Program-made: the position numbers and the translations under genes
Part shown: positions 1 through 4,243 of the stretch, in pieces
How the letters are laid out: each line of letters starts with the position of its first letter
How positions within the stretch are numbered: the stretch's first letter is position 1
NCBI GenBank assembly: GCA_964609495.1
Contig: CAZSTA010000041.1
Span: 10,600 to 15,614 of the forward strand
Reading direction: 5' to 3'
Length of the DNA stretch: 5,015 bases
DNA from: CAZSTA01 sp964609495 [NCBI: uncultured bacterium]
GTDB lineage: Bacteria; CAZSTA01
Notes under the pieces: model-generated
The model's database searches: none
The model's input: the letters and a program-made list of their open reading frames with translations, nothing else
Told to the model about the DNA's origin: nothing

Positions 1-459
1 GAAAAGCACCTTCTCCTCTGGAACATAGATCGCTAAGGTGTTCTCCGTATGCCCTACTAGAGGAAACATCTGAATGGTATGTTCGCCTAGATAAAGTATT
101 AAGCACTCGGAGAAGGTTATAGTAGGAGGTTTAACTTTGAGTTGATCTATGAAGACTGCCTCTTTAGGATCATCTAATGGTTGCTTTAGAAGGGAGTCAT
201 CGGTAGGAAATTTCTCCCTAGTTTTATTATGTCCTATTACAGGTATATCGAAGAGAGAATTACATAAGATATGATCGAGGTGATGATCGGTATTGATTAG
301 ATAAAGCAGAGGACCAAACCCTGCCAGCTTTTCCTTTAGCTCAGAAGCCTTACTGGGATACATCGGCGTATCTATTAATATTACTCCCTCACTAGTAACT
401 ATGATACCTACATTAGGAAAACCCTCCTCAAGGTATATATTGGCAGTTATTTTTCTCAC
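1..459 (-). CDS. MBL-fold metallo-hydrolase, N-terminal part (runs off the left edge)
   Basis: The first 153 codons of a metallo-beta-lactamase-fold protein are present and the C-terminal part lies outside the window. The GTG start at 457-459 is chosen because AGGAGG (469-474) sits 9 nt upstream and a promoter lies just before it. The opening beta-strands end in a D-T-P at residues 30-32, as is usual before the first metal loop. The metal-binding signature is N-T-D-H-H-L-D-H at residues 56-63, followed by G-H-T at 136-138, which should supply the next metal-binding histidine. Aligned to the family H-x-H-x-D-H pattern, the first histidine is replaced by Asp58, while His60, Asp62 and His63 are kept. 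Members of this fold hydrolyse thioesters, lactones, phosphoesters and other bonds at a one- or two-metal centre. No signal peptide is visible, so it is probably cytoplasmic. The substrate cannot be assigned, and the fold assignment is much firmer than any function. Confidence 0.88.
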   Translation of the reverse strand, partial: MRKITANIYLEEGFPNVGIIVTSEGVILIDTPMYPSKASELKEKLAGFGPLLYLINTDHHLDHILCNSLFDIPVIGHNKTREKFPTDDSLLKQPLDDPKEAVFIDQLKVKPPTITFSECLILYLGEHTIQMFPLVGHTENTLAIYVPEEKVLF

Positions 460-499
460 TATATACTACCTCCTATCTGTTAATACATCTCTGATATCC

Positions 500-528
500 A
501 TTATACTAAAGTTAATCGTATAAGTCAA
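500..528 (-). promoter_or_regulatory. Sigma-70 promoter of the MBL-fold gene
   Basis: Read on the minus strand, TTGACT (523-528) and a perfect TATAAT (500-505) are separated by exactly 17 nt. Transcription would begin near 493 and give a leader of about 34 nt that contains the AGGAGG ribosome binding site at 469-474. The position just ahead of the GTG start makes this a convincing functional promoter. No operator is evident. Confidence 0.8.
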
Positions 529-743
529 GAGAATTCGAGGATAAATACCAAGTTTTTGGTGTATGTGAATATCCTATAAAAAATGTCAAGAGTAAAAATA
601 AGATATCTTTTCAAATTTCTGCTAGGTCAAAGCATAGTATCACTAATCCCTGTCCTAGAGATGACTCTGGAAAGATAAATCAACAAACTATAGTCTTTTA
701 AGAGCAATCTCTTATTGAAATTTTCCTCTCCCTTAAAGTTAAG
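529..743. other. AT-rich intergenic stretch between the MBL promoter and the IS relic
   Basis: No coding region is supported on either strand here. Two small dyads are visible: ACCAA/TTGGT (547-551 with 556-560) and TAAGAG/CTCTTA (699-704 with 709-714, loop CAAT). Neither is followed by a convincing T-run, so neither is called a terminator. The part next to 744 could be the former non-coding end of the IS element whose transposase relic follows, but no element boundary can be seen. Confidence 0.4.
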
Positions 744-908
744 TTAGACAGCAACTTTTACTATCTTCTCTTTCTCTTTCGTTGCATAAGGATCATAGAG
801 GGTATTATCCCTTAGCATCGCCCACATCACTCTTACTAGTTGCCTAGCTAAAAAGGCTTTAAGACCCTTAGACGAAAGGTTCTGGGATTGATTTGCTCAA
901 AAAAACGC

Positions 909-937
909 TTGACAATTTCAGATATTTGTTCTATACT
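909..937 (+). promoter_or_regulatory. Near-consensus sigma-70 promoter for the HdeD-like gene
   Basis: TTGACA (909-914) and TATACT (932-937) are separated by 17 nt. Transcription would start near 944 and leave a leader of about 144 nt before the start codon at 1088. The promoter lies antisense within the transposase relic, so it either arose from or survived inside IS-derived DNA. No other promoter of similar quality is seen between here and the gene. Confidence 0.7.
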
Positions 938-948
938 ATATATAACAG

Positions 949-983
949 CACAAGTTGCTCTTTGAAAAGAGCATAGGATTGTG
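949..983 (+). other. Nested stem-loop at the start of the HdeD mRNA leader
   Basis: GCTCTT (957-962) pairs with AAGAGC (967-972) around a TGAA loop. An outer stem, CACAA (949-953) with TTGTG (979-983), encloses it with an internal loop. Because it begins only a few nucleotides after the predicted transcription start, it may act as a 5' stabilising structure. No known RNA family is recognised, and no T-run follows, so it is not a terminator. Confidence 0.4.
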
Positions 984-1001
984 TCAGAAATCCCTAATAT
1001 G

Positions 1002-1019
1002 TCCAACTCGAAGGTTGGA
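1002..1019 (+). other. Second stem-loop in the HdeD leader
   Basis: TCCAACT pairs with GGTTGGA as a 7-bp stem with one T-G wobble and a CGAA tetraloop (1009-1012). It is followed by an A-rich run rather than T residues, so it is not an intrinsic terminator on the plus strand. It lies about 70 nt before the start codon. Its function is unknown. Confidence 0.35.
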
Positions 1020-1087
1020 AAAAAGAATTGAAGCTCCCTAAAATTGTTCCTCTGATACAACTTGTAAAACTAGAGGAGATGAGAAAT

Positions 1088-1660
1088 ATGTTCGCAGATC
1101 TGTTAAAACAATCTTGGTGGTCGTTGTTATTGCGGGGTATAGCTGCCATACTCTTTGGCGTATTAGCCCTCACCTGGCCGGGTCTCACCATAGTGACGCT
1201 GATAATACTCTTTGGCGCTTTCGCCTTGGTAGATGGTATCTTCGTGGTGTTTGGATCGTTGATAAACCGTGAAGCGTATGAGCACTGGTGGCTGGTCTTG
1301 TTGAGCGGACTGATCAGCATCGCAGCAGGCATTCTTGTCTTCGTCTGGCCGCTCCTCACTGCACTGATCTTACTCTACCTGATTGCTGCTCGGGCGCTCA
1401 TCGTAGGTATCATGGACATCATCGCTGCCATTCGACTGCGGAAGGAAATCGAGGGTGAATGGATGCTTATCCTGGCCGGGATCGCATCGGTGCTTTTTGG
1501 CCTAATAATGTTCATTTGGCCCGGCGCTGGCGCGCTGGCGGTTATCTGGCTGATTGCAATCTATGCCATCTTTGTTGGCCTGATGCTACTGATCCTTGCC
1601 TTCAAGGTGCGGAGTTGGAGAAGCCAACTTGAGGAGCGCGGGGAACAGAGTACATCCTGA
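1088..1660 (+). CDS. HdeD/DUF308-family six-helix integral membrane protein
   Basis: This 190-residue protein is almost entirely hydrophobic. It has about six membrane helices built as three hairpin repeats. Each repeat carries a W-W or W-M entry, a G-rich helix and a helix ending in Trp-Pro: W30-P31-G32, W87-P88-L89 and W144-P145-G146, spaced exactly 57 residues apart. This is the hallmark of the HdeD/DUF308 family, named for the E. coli acid-resistance membrane protein. Its biochemical role is poorly defined, so acid-stress function here is only a family inference. The C-terminal tail (about 173-190) is charged and probably cytosolic. The ATG at 1088 is preferred because GAGGAG (1073-1078) lies 9 nt upstream; the earlier ATG at 1079 abuts that site, and TTG 1028 lacks one. 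The gene is clearly GC-richer than its flanks (many CTG, GCG, CGG and ATC codons), which suggests acquisition from another lineage. It appears to be monocistronic. Confidence 0.88.
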   Translation: MFADLLKQSWWSLLLRGIAAILFGVLALTWPGLTIVTLIILFGAFALVDGIFVVFGSLINREAYEHWWLVLLSGLISIAAGILVFVWPLLTALILLYLIAARALIVGIMDIIAAIRLRKEIEGEWMLILAGIASVLFGLIMFIWPGAGALAVIWLIAIYAIFVGLMLLILAFKVRSWRSQLEERGEQSTS

Positions 1661-1745
1661 ACCTGTACAAATTTGCCTCAGAATCATAAGGGAAGGGCCG
1701 TCCACGAATCGGGCCCAGATACACGAATTTCTAGCTTGCATAAAT

Positions 1746-1766
1746 CTCCCAATAGGGAATTGGGAG
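1746..1766 (+). terminator. Stem-loop downstream of the HdeD gene, possible weak terminator or mRNA 3' end
   Basis: CTCCCAA (1746-1752) pairs perfectly with TTGGGAG (1760-1766) around a 7-nt loop, 85 nt after the HdeD stop codon and before the tRNA promoter. No T-run follows on the plus strand, so intrinsic termination is doubtful. It may instead protect the mRNA 3' end. The rest of 1661-1831 shows only a weak GGGCC/GGCCC dyad (1695-1716) and no gene. Confidence 0.3.
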
Positions 1767-1831
1767 TAGGTCATAACCTATACTATTCTCAGCTGTGTTA
1801 AGCGGTGAACAGAGGAATTTTCTCAGAGGTA

Positions 1832-1860
1832 TTGACAAAAACGATTTTCTTTGGTATAAT
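1832..1860 (+). promoter_or_regulatory. Perfect-consensus sigma-70 promoter of the tRNA cluster
   Basis: TTGACA (1832-1837) and TATAAT (1855-1860) are both exact consensus, with the ideal 17-nt spacer. Transcription would start near 1867, only about 5 nt before the first tRNA, as expected of a strong stable-RNA promoter. No GC-rich discriminator or UP element is obvious; the bases after the -10 are TGCTAAAAAGG. Confidence 0.88.
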
Positions 1861-1871
1861 TGCTAAAAAGG

Positions 1872-1946
1872 GCGGAAGCAGCTCAATGGTAGAGCATCGC
1901 CTTGCCAAGGCGGGGGTTGCGGGTTCAAGTCCCGTCTTCCGCTCCA
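1872..1946 (+). tRNA. tRNA-Gly (GCC)
   Basis: A complete 75-nt cloverleaf is present. The acceptor stem pairs GCGGAAG (1872-1878) with CTTCCGC (1936-1942), followed by discriminator T1943 and an encoded CCA (1944-1946). The anticodon stem TCGCC/GGCGG has one T-G pair and holds the loop TTGCCAA, with anticodon GCC at 1904-1906. The T arm contains GGTTCAAGTCC. It decodes GGC and GGU glycine codons and is the first gene of a three-tRNA transcript. Confidence 0.97.
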
Positions 1947-1952
1947 TCTATT

Positions 1953-2028
1953 GGCGACGTAGCCAAGTGGCTAAGGCAGAGGTCTGCAAAACCTCCATTC
2001 CCCGGTTCAAATCCGGGCGTCGCCTCCA
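1953..2028 (+). tRNA. tRNA-Cys (GCA)
   Basis: This 76-nt cloverleaf starts 6 nt after the Gly tRNA. The acceptor GGCGACG (1953-1959) pairs with CGTCGCC (2018-2024). Discriminator T2025 gives the U73 that is a known identity element for cysteinyl-tRNA synthetase, and CCA is encoded (2026-2028). The anticodon stem GAGGT/ACCTC encloses CTGCAAA with anticodon GCA at 1986-1988. The short spacer implies co-transcription and processing with its neighbours. Confidence 0.97.
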
Positions 2029-2042
2029 GCAAATTCTTGTGT

Positions 2043-2117
2043 GGGCGATTAGCTCAGGGGGAGAGCATCTCCTTGACGCGGAGAGGGTCGTAGGTTCAAA
2101 TCCTACATCGCCCACCA
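2043..2117 (+). tRNA. tRNA-Val (GAC)
   Basis: This 75-nt cloverleaf lies 14 nt after the Cys tRNA. The acceptor GGGCGAT (2043-2049) pairs with ATCGCCC (2107-2113), followed by discriminator A2114 and encoded CCA (2115-2117). The anticodon stem TCTCC/GGAGA holds the loop TTGACGC with anticodon GAC at 2075-2077, which reads GUC and GUU valine codons. An Asp tRNA would have GTC, so the valine call is safe. Confidence 0.95.
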
Positions 2118-2136
2118 TTATTTATTTACGGGAATA

Positions 2137-2185
2137 TGACTTGAAGACCCCTAGACTTCAGGATGAGGGAGTGGAAAGTCATTTT
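2137..2185 (+). terminator. Possible terminator of the tRNA transcript
   Basis: TGACTT (2137-2142) can pair with AAGTCA (2176-2181), and inside it GAAG (2143-2146) can pair with CTTC (2156-2159). A T-rich stretch starting TTTT (2182-2185) follows at once. The location, after the last tRNA and just before the next promoter at 2201, is right for a terminator. The stem is interrupted and not GC-rich, so the call is tentative. Confidence 0.3.
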
Positions 2186-2200
2186 CTATCTTTAAAACAC

Positions 2201-2229
2201 TTGATAATATCGCCCATCTGTGATATAAT
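2201..2229 (+). promoter_or_regulatory. Sigma-70 promoter of the sugar ABC transporter operon
   Basis: TTGATA (2201-2206) and a perfect TATAAT (2224-2229) are spaced by 17 nt. Transcription would begin near 2236 and leave an unusually long leader of about 175 nt before the binding-protein start codon. No clear operator palindrome overlaps the promoter, so control may act in the leader or through an unrecognised repressor site. Confidence 0.75.
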
Positions 2230-2297
2230 ATATACATAAGTTACTCTAGTTTCACTTGCCTACATTATCAGAAAGAGAGAAATCAAATCGGATTTAC

Positions 2298-2309
2298 TAA
2301 GGAGGTGAT
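2298..2309 (+). promoter_or_regulatory. Extended Shine-Dalgarno sequence without a well-placed gene
   Basis: TAAGGAGGTGAT is, over 12 nt, the exact complement of the conserved 3' tail of bacterial 16S rRNA (GATCACCTCCTTA region). It lies about 105 nt before the binding-protein start, too far to serve it directly. The nearest ATG (2308) overlaps its end, closer than normal spacing. It could load ribosomes on the leader, either for a short peptide or as a standby site. Confidence 0.5.
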
Positions 2310-2358
2310 GGAGCAAGCAGATTTATTGTTTGGGGAAGAAGAAAGTTCCCAAAGATAA
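2308..2358 (+). CDS. Possible 16-codon leader peptide ahead of the transporter operon
   Basis: ATG at 2308 (or in-frame GTG at 2305) opens MEQADLLFGEEESSQR and stops with TAA at 2356-2358. The only ribosome binding site, AGGAGG (2300-2305), is just 2 nt from the ATG, well below the usual 5-10 nt, so translation is uncertain. The stop codon falls in the loop of the hairpin at 2341-2373. A ribosome finishing this frame would therefore melt the 5' arm, the geometry of a translation-coupled leader. It is acidic, matches no family I recognise, and may simply be a chance frame. Confidence 0.22.
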   Translation: MEQADLLFGEEESSQR

Positions 2359-2373
2359 AGGTTGGGAGCTTTC
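2341..2373 (+). promoter_or_regulatory. 12-bp hairpin in the transporter operon leader
   Basis: GAAAGTTCCCAA (2341-2352) pairs with TTGGGAGCTTTC (2362-2373). The 12-bp stem has one T-G wobble (2346/2368) and the loop is AGATAAAGG. No T-run follows, so it is not an intrinsic terminator. It ends about 23 nt before the ribosome binding site of the binding-protein gene, so it could influence translation or mRNA stability. No known riboswitch consensus is recognised. Confidence 0.5.
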
Positions 2374-2412
2374 ACGGGAGAATAAACCATTAAAGAAAGG
2401 AGAGAAAATAAA

Positions 2413-3408
2413 ATGAAAAAGAGATTTATAGCCCTTGCAATGATTCTGACAATGTGCATACTTTTCTTTGCTGTAGGTTATGTGGCCGCTGAAGGAAAGC
2501 ATTTCGAGGGGATAAGGATTCGCTTCTTCTGTGGAGGTCCCCCCGGATGTCCATTTGCCAGTGTAGTCTATAAAGGGGCGAAGGCCGCCGAGGAGGATTT
2601 AGGATGTAAGGTGGATTATGTGTGGTCAGACTGGAATCCGGAAAAGATGATTGCCCAATTCAAAGATGCTATCGCCGTTAGACCTGATGGTATATGCATA
2701 ATGGGGCATCCAGGACAAGATGCATTTGGACCCCTGGTGGATGAAGCCATTGCCAAGGGAATTATCGTAACCAGCCAGAACACGGACCTCCCTCAAATCG
2801 AAAGGAAATATGTAGCAAATGGTTTCGGCTACGTCGGCCAGGATCTATACTTATCTGGCTTATCCTTGGGGAGAAAGTGCGTAGATAAGTGGGGTCTGGG
2901 AGAGGGAGATAGAGCTCTGGTCTGGGGTCTTCTGGGGGAGGAAATGCGGGGCTTAAGGTCGAAAGGTTGCATAGATGGTTTGGAAGAAGCAGGAGTAACG
3001 GTTGATTATTTGGATATCTCGGCCGACGTGGATAAAGATCCACCTTTGGGCGCTCCGATTGTAACTGGCTATATCTCAGCCCATCCCGATGTGAAATTGA
3101 TCATTACCGATCACGGCGGACTTACCGCAACCCTAGAAACCTACTTAAAAACGGCCGGTAAGAAACCTGGAGAAATAAAGGGCGCAGGGTTTGATCTTAC
3201 TGCGGCTACAGTAGAGTCTATTAGAAATGGGTATGTTGGAGTTATACTGGATCAACAGCCATACCTTCAGGGATATCTACCTATTCTTCAAGTTTGTCTA
3301 ACCAAGAAGTATGGTTTTGCGGGCCTCCACATCGATACTGGATCTGGTTTCATAGATGAAACTAACGTCGAAGCTGTTGCCAAATTAGCTGAGGAAGGGA
3401 TACGGTAA
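2413..3408 (+). CDS. Periplasmic sugar-binding protein of a CUT2/ribose-type ABC importer
   Basis: This 331-residue protein is the extracytoplasmic ligand receptor of the importer. Residues 1-26 form a Sec signal peptide: basic MKKR, a hydrophobic core, and a V-A-A cleavage site before Glu27. Cys15 is buried in the hydrophobic core without a lipobox, so a soluble periplasmic form is likelier than a lipoprotein. From about residue 34 it follows the type I periplasmic-binding fold (Peripla_BP_4 type): two alpha/beta lobes, Q-N-T-D at 122-125, M-R-G-L-R at 178-182, D-H-G-G at 233-236, G-F-D at 259-261 and D-Q-Q-P-Y-L-Q-G-Y at 280-288. The last is a typical ligand-contact and hinge region of ribose/xylose-type receptors. 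A C-G-G-P-P-G-C-P-F segment (Cys40, Cys46) lies at the first ligand loop. Start ATG 2413 has AAGGAG (2397-2402) 10 nt upstream. It leads the operon, 1 nt before the ATPase gene. Ligand unknown; a sugar or a related small polar molecule is expected. Confidence 0.92.
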   Translation: MKKRFIALAMILTMCILFFAVGYVAAEGKHFEGIRIRFFCGGPPGCPFASVVYKGAKAAEEDLGCKVDYVWSDWNPEKMIAQFKDAIAVRPDGICIMGHPGQDAFGPLVDEAIAKGIIVTSQNTDLPQIERKYVANGFGYVGQDLYLSGLSLGRKCVDKWGLGEGDRALVWGLLGEEMRGLRSKGCIDGLEEAGVTVDYLDISADVDKDPPLGAPIVTGYISAHPDVKLIITDHGGLTATLETYLKTAGKKPGEIKGAGFDLTAATVESIRNGYVGVILDQQPYLQGYLPILQVCLTKKYGFAGLHIDTGSGFIDETNVEAVAKLAEEGIR

Positions 3409-3409
3409 A

Positions 3410-4186
3410 GTGACGGAAGAGAAAGCAGTAACTCCTCCATTAGTGCGTATGGTTAATATCCATAAGTCTTTCGGAGAAGTTACTGCTCTTCATAACGAAA
3501 ATTTTGAAGTCGGGTATAATGAAATTGTCGGGCTGGTAGGCGATAACGGAGCAGGTAAATCAACCCTGATAAAGATCCTGACCGGAGTTTATGCCCCCGA
3601 TAAAGGGGAGATCTATTTTAAAGGGAGTAGGATAACCAAACACTCCGTTGAAGAAGCTCGCAATATGGGTATTGAAACCGTCTATCAAGAAAAAGCACTG
3701 GGTGAGCAACAGACATTATGGCGAAATATTTTCATGGGGAGAGAAATAACATCTTCTTTAGGTTTTCTCCGGGTAAAAGAGGCAAAGGAAGAAGCCAATA
3801 GGATATTGAAAGAGATGATAGGATTTACCGCGGAAGGACTTACCCCCGACTCGGTGGTTAGGTGGTTATCTGGCGGGGAAAAACAAGGCGTGACAATAGC
3901 CAGGGCTCTCTATTTCGAGGCGGATTTGATAATATTGGATGAGCCAACTATGGGCTTATCGCTTTCCGAGACCAAAAAAGTCCTGGATTTTGTAAGAGGG
4001 ATAAAAGAACAGGGGAAGTCCTGTATCTTCATCACCCATAATATCTATTATGTATATCCGGTTGCGGATAGGCTTGTCATCTTAGACCGGGGAAAGACCG
4101 TGGGGGAATTTAGAAAGGAAGATATTTCGCTGGAAGAGCTCGTCGATAAATTATACCTTGTGGCGCGAACTGGGGAATTGAGTTAA
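3410..4186 (+). CDS. Single-domain ATPase of a CUT2/ribose-type ABC importer
   Basis: This 258-residue cytoplasmic subunit hydrolyses ATP to drive sugar uptake. All core motifs are intact: Walker A G-D-N-G-A-G-K-S-T (44-52), Q-loop Gln93, signature L-S-G-G-E (153-157), Walker B L-I-I-L-D-E-P (173-179) with catalytic Glu178, and switch His210. The D-loop reads M-G-L-S (181-184), with Ser where many ABC proteins have Asp; this variation is common in sugar ATPases. Ribose/xylose ATPases such as RbsA or XylG are usually tandem proteins of about 500 residues. This one has a single domain, like FrcA-type subunits, and would work as a homodimer. The GTG start follows the binding-protein stop by one base, with a GGAAGG site (3393-3398) inside that gene, so the two are translationally coupled. 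The permease follows after 57 nt. The nucleotide-binding role is certain; the substrate is not. Confidence 0.93.
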   Translation: MTEEKAVTPPLVRMVNIHKSFGEVTALHNENFEVGYNEIVGLVGDNGAGKSTLIKILTGVYAPDKGEIYFKGSRITKHSVEEARNMGIETVYQEKALGEQQTLWRNIFMGREITSSLGFLRVKEAKEEANRILKEMIGFTAEGLTPDSVVRWLSGGEKQGVTIARALYFEADLIILDEPTMGLSLSETKKVLDFVRGIKEQGKSCIFITHNIYYVYPVADRLVILDRGKTVGEFRKEDISLEELVDKLYLVARTGELS

Positions 4187-4243
4187 TCCAAACTCGATCC
4201 CGAACACCATTTCTGCGTAGGGTCGTTTTATGTCAAAGAAAGG

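Larger units (their letters stand above)
744..994 (-). pseudogene. Decayed 3' end of an IS110-family-like transposase (frameshifted relic)
   Basis: On the minus strand, the frame ending at the stop 744-746 encodes S-K-G-L-K-A-F, then LARQLVRVMWAMLRDN, then T-L-Y-D-P. This resembles the extreme C terminus of IS110-type transposases, where a basic stretch precedes A-R-K-L-like and W-A-M-L-R-like segments. That frame is blocked by a stop at 897-899. Upstream, a second minus-strand frame carries G-I-S-D-T at about 980-994 and then I-V-K-R-F-F-E-Q ending at about 893, which fits the segment just before it in such proteins. The two pieces join only through a frameshift near 880-898, next to a run of seven A (899-905). 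The N-terminal catalytic half is absent, so this is a dead fragment. The family call rests on recognising the tail pattern and is moderate. The right-hand limit is approximate. Confidence 0.5.

Noticed and set aside
1028-1087. N-terminal extension of the HdeD-like protein from TTG 1028
   Set aside because: TTG 1028 has no ribosome binding site, the extra residues overlap leader structure and IS-derived DNA, and the family normally begins near the Trp-Trp segment. ATG 1088 has GAGGAG at ideal spacing.
994-1359. Minus-strand open frame opposite the HdeD-like gene
   Set aside because: It lies antisense to a clear membrane-protein gene, has no ribosome binding site or family pattern, and is explained by the codon structure of the real gene. 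The same applies to the frame at 1586-1774.
1872-2117. tRNA-associated attachment site or integrated island
   Set aside because: No repeat of a tRNA 3' end was found elsewhere in the window, and there is no integrase gene; the repeated T-arm bases are just shared tRNA sequence.
1805-2239. Plus-strand open frame of about 144 codons, and a second one at 1902-2093
   Set aside because: Both run through three complete tRNA genes with perfect cloverleaf pairing; their codons are tRNA sequence, not protein coding.
2341-2373. Intrinsic terminator or attenuator in the importer leader
   Set aside because: The stem is strong but is followed by ACGGGAGAATAAACC with no T-run, so it is unlikely to stop transcription by itself.
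2446-2457. Lipoprotein signal (L-T-M-C) in the binding protein
   Set aside because: Met at the position before Cys does not fit the lipobox, and Cys15 is inside the hydrophobic core with a normal V-A-A cleavage site further on.
2762-3043. Minus-strand proline- and leucine-rich frame
   Set aside because: It is antisense to the sugar-binding protein gene and lacks a recognisable domain or start signal.
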